Positions 8,697 through 15,082 of a DNA stretch of 15,082 nt are shown in pieces. A program made the position numbers and the translations under genes. The stretch comes from Amoebophrya sp. AT5.2 (taxonomy: Eukaryota > Sar > Dinophyceae > Syndiniales > Amoebophryaceae). The first letter of the stretch is position 1. Each line of letters opens with the position of its first letter. Under the pieces are notes generated by a model. That model saw nothing but the letters and a program-made list of their open reading frames with translations, did no database searches and was not told the DNA's origin. Location of the stretch: the NCBI GenBank assembly GCA_005223375.1, contig RXOD01005250.1, positions 1-15,082 of the forward strand. Direction: 5' to 3'.

Positions 8697-10265
8697 TTGC
8701 AGCCGCTTCGTCGCCGCTGCCGCCTTCTTCGCAGCTACAGCTTCCTTCTTCTCCCGTAGCTTCTTTGCCGCCTGCTCCCTCTTGAGGTCCGCCTCCGTCT
8801 TCGGTCCCGGTGGCGGCATCCGTCCCTGCTCCGCAGGCGCCGGGGCCTTCACGCTCGCACTCGACACTGTGGCGGAAGGGGTCTTCGCGATGGAGGCGCT
8901 TTTCGTCACATTCGTGCTTGTCGCCTTGGGGACGCCGGTGGTATTTACCGGCGGTGGTTTGGGTGCCACACCCGTCAACGCGTCCTTCTTCGCCGACAGC
9001 GAGACCACGGCCGCAGCTTGCTTAGCTTTCGCCGCCGCCGCTTGCGCGCGGGCGCTCGTCCCTTGTAGGTCGCCGATCGCGTCGTAGTTCGCGAGCCTTC
9101 TGGTAGTATCCAAGGACCATTCGCGGTGCTCGTTAGTGACGAACGCCCACTTCTTCTTGGACGCCTCCTGGAACAGAGACATGCGCTCGATTTTCCCTCG
9201 AGGCGCAACAATTTTAAACGCGCGCGTTAGGAGCTCGTAGGGGGTATCCATCCTTGCTGCCTTTTTAATGTTCTCCGCGTCCTTGCGCGTGAGGCAGGGC
9301 TGCAGCACTATGAAGGTGAGGCGCATGCAAAACATGCTCAGCTGCACCACCGTGAACGACGAGATGATCCGAACTTGGGAGAAGAGATAGTTGACGAACT
9401 TTGGGCTTTTCCTTTGCCCCTGGTTAGTGGTGTTCAGAAGGAAAGCTAAATCTTTGGTGGAGGCTATGTAGTTGAGGGTAACCGGGTCCAGCGACCTAAT
9501 GAAGTTCCCGAGCATCGGCTTTTCGCCCCCCGCTGCCGACTCCCCGTCCATGTTCGCGTAGCGTACGGACAGGTGACAGACTGACGCCAGCAGGCAGGCG
9601 GTTCGCTGCACGAACCACTTCGAGGTCTCCGACAACGGTTCCAGCGAGATATTGTTGTGCTCCAGGTGCGCCATCGCGTCGAGCAGCATGTCGAAAGGGT
9701 GCTTGTCCGCGGCGAAGGTCGTTGTGTTATATTGCAGCTCGTGCGCCTTCAGCTCCTCCTCGACTTGCAGCAGCCGCATCTTCGCCGCGTTCACCAGCTT
9801 CGGATGCCAATCCACATCCACCTCGTCCACCTCGAGAAAGAGTGGCTTCTCCAGGAGAAAGGTCTTGTTGGGCACCGTCTCCATAAGGCGGAAATACTCC
9901 GCCGGGAAGCTCGGCCCCAGTTTGTACGCGGGTTTGTCTTCTGACTTGGCGTTGCTGGAGCTCGATGACGCTTGGCCGGCCGCCGGCGCGGCCGACGAAC
10001 TCGACGATCCGGACCCTCCTTCCCCTTCCTGTTCGAAATCCTTCATCATCGCGTCCCACGCTTTCGAGTCGAGGCAGTCGCCTTCTTGAGCTTCTTCCTC
10101 TTCTAACATCCACGCGGCGTTTTCGTCGTCGAGGACCTCCTCCGCTTCCACGGCGTTCTCATTGTCGGGCTCGACTACATCTTGCTGTTGTAGGATCTGA
10201 TCTTCGTTGGTAAACTCCGCATCGATCTCTCCATCGGAGAGGAGGTTCGCGTCCTCCTCACCCAT
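8697..10265 (-). CDS. Gag-like gene, first exon: N-terminal helical domain
   Basis: The exon encodes 523 residues from the ATG at 10265, in good context (CGCAAGATGG). The upstream frame closes at a TGA with no suitable acceptor. Residues 1-90 are strongly acidic and 95-118 Ser-rich. Residues about 120-400 form a mostly helical globular region, with hydrophobic helices such as VVQLSMFCMRL. The last 120 residues are Ala/Lys/Ser/Pro-rich and run into the helix continued by the second exon. With exons two and three the product is about 1814 residues. The role of a capsid-forming Gag is inferred only from context and layout. If unspliced, this frame ends at 8634 and gives 543 residues. Confidence 0.75.
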
Positions 10266-10784
10266 CTTGCGGCTTGCGGGTAGCAGACGCTCGTGTAGTC
10301 GGACGAGAGGAGGGAGGGTTCACATATTTTGCCGCTCTAGCTCTACACGTGAGAGTTTTCGTTTTTAGAAAAAAAAGAAACAGAGCTTCACAAGATCCGA
10401 GCGGCGTTCCCGATCCGCTCCTATTTTCGGCAAAGATAAAATGATGTAGCGGCGCTGTGCTCGTGACGAAGAAACGTGGGGACAAAATCTAAAGACGCCA
10501 GCGCCGAGCACCACTCGTGCGCGCTTCCTCCTGAAGAAACTCATCGGGCCTGAAACCCCAGAGAACACGGACGCACCGGGGCGTCATGCGTAGGTGTAAA
10601 CTTCTTTTACTTAACTTGTCTTCCCGGGGGGCTCACTTTCTCCACCCCTTCTGGCTTCGCGCCGAAACAGATTGATCATCTCATCGGCCGGCGCCACCAG
10701 CTCCCACCATCAGAAGGTCCTTTCTTCACTGAATAGAGTCCCTTCGTTTCGAGTGCTGAGCTGTGAAAGTTTCGTAGTCGCAAT
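10266..10784. other. Spacer upstream of gag-like gene
   Basis: No gene is supported in these roughly 520 bases. On the minus strand a T-rich run (10379-10366) lies about 100 bases upstream of the gag-like ATG. It could be a promoter element, as dinoflagellate promoters are often described as T-rich rather than TATA-bearing. I saw no copy of this spacer downstream of pol, apart from a 12-base match (cgagtgctgagc at 429 and 10750) expected by chance. Confidence 0.4.
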
Positions 10785-12173
10785 TTAGTGCATGTGGTAC
10801 CGGGCCGCGCCGTGCGAGCCCCCCATGTCCTCCTGTTCGTCATAGTCCGACTCTTTGTCCGCATAAGGACACTTCTCCTCGGTGGACACAAACGATTTCT
10901 GTTCCTCAGCGCGCTGAATGGAGCTTTCATCCAAAGAGTCGGACGAGTCGCTCTCACTGCCGCCTCCCTGTCCCTTACTCTTCGAGATTGCGGACATGAT
11001 CACGATGGTGGATTTTTCCACCTTGTCCCGCACGTTCTTGACTTCTTTCAAGATCACCTCGTTCGGGGCCCAGCTGGATTTCCCTTTCTTGCTGTCGCAG
11101 CAGGTCGACTTGGAGCTGCTGCTCGACGCGGCCTCGCCTAAGAGTCCGGCAGCATGCATCGCGCAAAACCTCAGGCCCGTGTTTACGTGTCACTCGCTAC
11201 ATCCAACAAGCTTGATTTCATCAACGTGATCGGAGGCAGAAAGAGAACTGAAAAGTACTGTTGCCCCCCACCTTCTTTTTTCTCGATGGGCAGATTGTCG
11301 ACCAGCTTCTCGAGCTTCTGCTTCAGAAGTTCGTCCAGCTGCGCCTGCGAGGGCCCAACTCCCATGTCGTCGACGAAGCCTGGAAAAGTGTACTGGTGCG
11401 CCGCCGCGTAGACCTGTACAATTGCAAGTCGGTGATAGGCTTCGTTCACGTCGCGGCGGTAGTTGGAGTGGGCGTAGGCCTGTTATGCCGATAAAAATAT
11501 ATCATCGGCCGTTAGGAATATGATGCGTTGATGTTGCATTGTGTTAAGGGGTGGCACCTCCATCATCACCTTGGCGGATTCTTCCTCCCGCAACGAGTTG
11601 AGCTCTCCGCGAGCCTTCCTCGTGTACTCCAAAATGAAGGCGCTAAGCTTCTTCTTGTCCATCTTCATGATGTTCTTTTCCGGAGCAATGCAGCGAGGAT
11701 GTCCCTGCGTCATCTGCTCCATCTTTGCCATTAGCCCCGATCGGTACAGATTAGAGATCGGGTGTCCTTTCTCTGGGCCCCACTCCTGGTCCTCCATTTT
11801 CCTGGGTCGTCCCTTCGGCAGAAGGGGCTTTTCCGGTCGGCCAGGTGCTGCGTGTCGGCACTGGTCCCTCCACGGGGGATCCCGCTTTGGAGTCCAGGAA
11901 GTAGCTGCGATACAACGGGTCCTTCGAAAGAAGGAAGCGGAGAAGCTCTTTATTATCGTCTAGCTCAGCCTGCAGGGCTGCGCTTTTCTCCTTTTCGGTA
12001 GATAGCTCGACTTGGATGCCGAGGATTTTAGATTTTTGTAGGCCGATGTAGCTCTTTAAGCTGTTGATCTTCTCGATTAGCATAAGATTGTGCTGGAAGA
12101 AGTTCGCGGCCATTGACTGGAAGTCGAAGCTAGACGGCTTTTGTACTATAGAGGGGTTGCTATCGCTCGGCAT
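10785..12173 (-). CDS. Unrecognised spliced gene with coiled coil and acidic tail
   Basis: Four open segments in different frames join cleanly as exons 12173-11784, 11704-11570, 11479-11272 and 11137-10785, giving about 361 residues from the ATG at 12173. All junction phases match and all acceptors are AG followed by G. Residues about 25-90 are a coiled coil (KINSLKSYIGLQ, then ELSTEKEKSAALQ). About 97-120 is the peptide shared with the RT N-terminus (PVEGPVP then WPTGKAPSAE). The centre has a helical NEAYHRLAIVQVYAAAH segment. The C-terminus is Ser-rich, then acidic. Exons 2 and 3 lie in one frame separated by a single TAA, so a nonsense mutation or readthrough is an alternative to the 90-nt intron. 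I do not know the family. It may be an accessory or first ORF of the retroelement, or a host gene. Confidence 0.55.
11138..11271 (-). other. 134-nt intron (third of the small gene)
   Basis: The donor is AAGAAG|GTGGGG and the acceptor GGACTCTTAG|GC, both phase 1, rebuilding a Gly codon. The junction joins EKKEG to EAASSSSS. Confidence 0.65.
11480..11569 (-). other. 90-nt intron (second of the small gene)
   Basis: The donor is GCCAAG|GTGATG and the acceptor GGCATAACAG|GCC, both phase 0. A second donor at 11557 (GAG|GTGCCA) would also keep the frame. The interval is a multiple of three and contains one in-frame TAA. Confidence 0.6.
11705..11783 (-). other. 79-nt intron (first of the small gene)
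   Basis: The donor is CCAGGA|GTGGGG and the acceptor ATGACGCAG|GGA, both phase 0, with CTAAT as a possible branch point. An alternative donor at 11913 (CCGTT|GTATCG) with acceptor ending at 11802 also keeps the frame. It would remove the shared peptide, which I consider less likely given that peptide's synonymous substitution pattern. Confidence 0.5.
11813..11888 (-). repeat. 76-bp repeat, copy 2 (in small gene exon 1)
   Basis: This is an ungapped match to 3562-3487, 59 of 76 identical, in the same reading phase. It encodes SPVEGPVPTRSTWPTGKAPS. Similarity stops abruptly on both sides. Confidence 0.8.
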
Positions 12174-13168
12174 CCTGCTGGCTGCGAGTTGGGGTGAGGA
12201 TGGAAAACATGTGGCAATGTTGTCGAAAGAGTCTTCGTCTCGACTAGGTTCATAGTTGCTGCGTGCTAGTGACGCAAGCTAGAGAGTGCACTGAGTTGCA
12301 GGATCCTTTTCTTGAACAGAGAGATTTTTCGCGTTCCACCTGCGCAACTCTTGCCTGTCGGTTTTTCTCGTGTCAGCAGTTTTTTCAACCATCTGTGCAG
12401 ACATGCGTGGGTGCTTTGTCCTTCTGCTTTTCGAGACTTAGGTGCCGACCGTGCTTGCAGACACGGGATTTGTTGCTGAAGTTGGGGCAGACTCTGTCCC
12501 TGTTCTCATCCTGATCTTAGCTCCGAATTCGAGAGCTCACATCTGCCTGGTCCAGGCGCTGTAGTGCGAACATCCGAGCCGAATGCAGCCCGGCTGTAGC
12601 TTTTGCGCGTCGCCGCATTCCCGCAGTCTGGCCCCTCTTGGGTGGCCCTCGGTTCATCGAGTGAACTGAGCTGATGGGTGAAGCGAGGGAGATGGGTGGG
12701 GTGATAGGTAATAGGGTAACGTGTCGATCTTTCCTTCGGCGACTCGCCTCAGGCAGACCGTCCAGTTCAGCTTCCGCCACACGCGTCAGCATCACTGGTA
12801 CGAGGCTCTCGCCGCCACATGCGCCGAGAGCCAAGGAGGGCCCAACTCGTAGGAGAAGGTTTATCATACAAGGAGCAACCACAACACCAACCTGTACAAG
12901 CAGATTCTTTCTCGGAGAGCAGACCAACTGCAAACTGAGAGAGCATCCGACCGTCGTCCCAGCCTCAGGCAAACCTAGACTGACAATACTCGTCACAGAG
13001 GACGCGCAAGAGCGCGACTCGGATCCGAATACGCCGTCCAGGCACGGTTACAGGTGGTATCACTCTCCTCCACCGAGGTGGGATTGAGTGGCGTAAGTTC
13101 CTACGGACGCACGAGAGCACGCCGAAAAAACTAACGCAACGGAAGTTCCTAGCCCTTTGGTAACTGCG
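12174..13168. other. No supported gene
   Basis: About 1 kb between the channel fragment and the small gene. A minus-strand frame of 159 codons (12996-12517) and a plus-strand frame of 137 codons (12674-13087) overlap each other and have low-information products. I searched the minus strand for the missing end of S5, a pore loop and S6 and did not find them. It may be channel intron, the upstream end of the retroelement, or intergenic DNA. Confidence 0.4.
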
Positions 13169-14172
13169 CTATGCCGTAGTGATGTTCCGAGTCGCGTGAC
13201 TTCGATCTGTCCCGCCCTCGCAAATTGAGATATTCATCCTAAGGGAAAGAAACAGCAGCATCATCACCCACCCGATCGCGCGCATGCTCTGCCCCAAACC
13301 ATTCACGAGCAGCCACAGGTCCGGGTAGTACCGGATCAGCTTGATCGAGCGGAACACGCGGAGCAAACGAAGCATACGGAACGAAGAAACGTTGGCGAGG
13401 GACTCCTCGGCAAGAAACAGCTGAAAAATCCAGGCGTCGATGACGGAGATGATCACGAGGAAAAAGTCAAGCGCCAGCCACGCATAATGCCCAAAATGCT
13501 CGGTGCCCGTGTACTGGTGGAGCCAAGACATAAGGAAGCGAAGCGTGCCGCCTGAAGTTGGAGATTATCTCTTAAATTTTCAGCCGCTGGTGCTGCGGGT
13601 GTGCAGCACCCCAATGTTGACTCAAACGAAGCTACCTGAACAACGGTCTACCTTGCTCTATCGATCTACTTCTGGTAAATCGGCAAATCGATTGTCATCG
13701 TGATCAAAGTATTAGTACGTTTTGCGCTGACTACGACGTAGTCTGTGGTGGTATCTTCGTCGTCCTCCAGGAAGCTTTTTTGTTCTCGGTAGTATTCTGG
13801 TGTGACCGTGACCAGCTTCGGCGTGAGGATTTGCAGCCGTATGTACAACTCGACGCAGAAGATCATCAGGATCACGCTTTCTATCCACCAGAACACGTTC
13901 GACGGGCCCATCTTGGTCCGATCCGACAGGTCCGCCTCGAACCCCATCAGCAGCAGGTTGATCATGATCACCACGCCAAAGTAGAAGTCCATGGCCGCGG
14001 ACTTGTTCTGGACGCGCTGCACGAGCTTCATCTTGGCCTCCTGCGAACGCTGGTACCGCGCGTCCTCGAACTGCTGCCGCCCGATGGAGTCGTGGCCTTG
14101 CGGCGCGACTACGCTCCCGACGTAGTTGTTGGTTTCCGCCGTCTGCATCTTCCCGGAGTGGTCGGTGGCCAT
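13169..14172 (-). CDS. Voltage-gated cation channel, N-terminal part (S1 to S5 start)
   Basis: Exon 1 (14172-13719) starts at an ATG in good context (CCACCAGGATGG). It encodes a hydrophilic N-terminus, S1 (about 61-79, FGVVIMINLLLMGFEA) and S2 (about 92-113, with the conserved Glu in FCVELY). Exon 2 from 13551 gives S3 (WLALDFFLVIISVIDAW), a textbook S4 with six positive residues every third position (RMLRLLRVFRSIKLIR), the S4-S5 linker with LWLLVNGLGQSMRAIGW, and the first half of S5. The linker is typical of single-domain alveolate or dinoflagellate channels related to Ca2+/Na+ channels. After about 13239 the sequence stops resembling a channel and the frame ends at 13169. The pore, selectivity filter and S6 are absent. 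The ion cannot be assigned without the filter. It is either a truncated pseudogene or a gene whose later exons lie outside the window. Confidence 0.85.
13552..13718 (-). other. 167-nt intron in the channel gene
   Basis: The donor is GCAAAAC|GTACTA and the acceptor CTCCAACTTCAG|GC, both phase 1, rebuilding an Arg codon. Without it the exon 1 frame stops at a TAG about 50 bases downstream of the donor, before S3. It is the only phase-1 GT in the available stretch, and the only AG after the in-frame TAA upstream of exon 2. Confidence 0.7.
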
Positions 14173-15082
14173 CCTGGTGGCAGATTTTCACCTATACAGG
14201 AGACGAAGCCGCTCCCCGGGTGACCGACTGGTCGAAGATTGGCGTCCGCGAAGAAAATTAGGACCTCCGATGCGAAGCCGCCTTCGATCGATAGCGCTTG
14301 TTCCTCTTGGAACACTCGATCACAGCTGACAACAGGTGCGCTCCGCGATGCTCGGCGAAGACCGGCTAAACGAGCACCAGACAGGCGCAAAAATTCAGTA
14401 CGAATTAGTGTGCCGAGTCCGTAGAAGTGTCGTGGTAGTGTCAGTCTACTTCTTTGCGTCTCTTTAGAGTCACGCGACAAAGCGTCGGGGATTATCGCTA
14501 GCCCTCCCGCGAGGGGCGCCCTGGTGAGAAAAGCAAAACCACTTTCTGTTGCCGTTGTTTCCGTGTGTGGGAGCGTGCCACCGCCACGACTATTGGTTTT
14601 GACTATGGGCGGTGGGTCTGAGACTGCGCATCGCCTTAGCCTTACTACTAGCGGCCACGATTGACTTGAGGCGACTTATGGGCGCTGGCGCGCGGGACGC
14701 TTTCGACAAATCGACTTCCCTCGGGACATGGATAGCGATAGAGTCTCTCTTTCGCTCAACAGTGACGGCGAGTTTCTCTTTCGTCAATTATCCTATCGAA
14801 CGATTACAATGCTCTTCCGAAGCTGACCGAGGACTTGGTGAGTTCGTTGTAGTATCGAAGCATTGCAGAACATTACCCATCAAGGGAAGGGGGCATAGCA
14901 GAAAAAAGTCGAACAGTACAGGGTCACTTCGCGTTCAGACGCGCGTCAGCTGACTGGTGTCTCACATCAATTATAGTACTCGCACATAGACATAAGTCGT
15001 CTATCAACCTTCTTGTACATTTTTCGCCCGTAAAGACAAGTCCAGCATGCCTGAGATTTCAGCTCCATCCTCACTTCTGGAC
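14173..15082. other. Upstream region of the channel gene, no gene seen
   Basis: About 900 bases without a convincing coding region on either strand. Frames of 123 codons (14480-14109, minus) and 113 codons (14612-14953, plus) have no recognisable features and the first overlaps channel exon 1. I expect the channel promoter here but see no specific signal. Confidence 0.4.

Larger units (their letters stand above)
459..10265 (-). mobile_element. DIRS-order (tyrosine recombinase) retroelement, coding core
   Basis: The span covers a gag-like gene (10265-4613) and a pol gene (about 3965-459) with reverse transcriptase, RNase H and tyrosine recombinase in that order. The combination of a retroelement RT-RNase H with a tyrosine recombinase instead of a DDE integrase defines the DIRS order (DIRS, PAT, Ngaro and relatives). 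There is no room for the Dam-like methyltransferase that DIRS and PAT elements carry between RNase H and recombinase, so the domain order is closer to Ngaro. All catalytic residues are present, so the copy looks intact at the protein level. The coding core alone is about 10 kb, long for this order. The outer limits are not established, since I saw no terminal repeats. The 12173-10785 gene could be part of the element. Confidence 0.85.

Noticed and set aside
8617..8700. Programmed frameshift instead of an intron between gag-like exons 1 and 2
   Set aside because: The frames overlap so it is possible, but there is no slippery heptamer in frame, and splicing gives a more continuous helix and matches the splice-site style elsewhere.
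429..10761. 12-base match cgagtgctgagc at 429 and 10750 as a split direct repeat of the element
   Set aside because: Matches of this length are expected by chance in 15 kb and the flanks do not align.
12517..12996. 159-codon minus-strand frame with a hydrophobic stretch, considered as the missing S5-pore-S6 of the channel
   Set aside because: It has no selectivity-filter-like sequence and no S6 pattern, and the hydrophobic part is short and isolated.
14590..14787. 65-codon minus-strand frame upstream of the channel, considered as a first exon
   Set aside because: The channel already starts at a good ATG and nothing in this product or its edges supports joining.

Overview
The window looks like nuclear DNA of a protist, most likely a dinoflagellate (inference). 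Seven short introns can be placed so that they join otherwise broken reading frames. All seven have GT donors, and all seven acceptors are AG followed by G, a bias I associate with dinoflagellate introns. Every credible gene lies on the minus strand, which fits the one-directional gene arrays of that group. The last gene is a fragment of a single-domain voltage-gated cation channel of a kind common in alveolates.

Reading in the direction of transcription (right to left): 15082-14173 is upstream sequence with no recognised gene. 14172-13169 is the channel: S1 and S2 in one exon, S3, S4 and the start of S5 in the next. It then stops making sense in the middle of S5. 13168-12174 holds no supported gene. 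12173-10785 is an unrecognised gene of about four exons (about 361 aa). It carries a 20-residue peptide that recurs in the retroelement polymerase. 10784-10266 is a spacer. 10265-4613 is one large gag-like gene in three exons (about 1814 aa): an acidic N-terminus, a helical domain, a long Pro/Gly/Gln-rich linker, a coiled coil, a second globular region, and a basic Cys/His-rich tail. 4612-3966 is a spacer. About 3965-459 is pol: reverse transcriptase, RNase H and tyrosine recombinase. Positions 458-1 are the downstream flank.

The core is therefore a tyrosine-recombinase (DIRS-order) retroelement with no methyltransferase and all catalytic residues visibly present. It is unusual in being divided by spliceosomal introns in the sense direction. 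The RT-RNase H frame reaches its stop before the recombinase frame opens. A simple frameshift therefore cannot join them, but removing a 50-nt phase-0 intron makes RT-RNase H and recombinase one protein of about 1084 aa. The gag-like gene behaves the same way at its second junction. The genomic RNA that is copied would have to stay unspliced, while full-length proteins need splicing, a situation formally like that of complex retroviruses. I could not find terminal or split direct repeats by eye, so the element's ends are undetermined. The small gene upstream may or may not belong to it.
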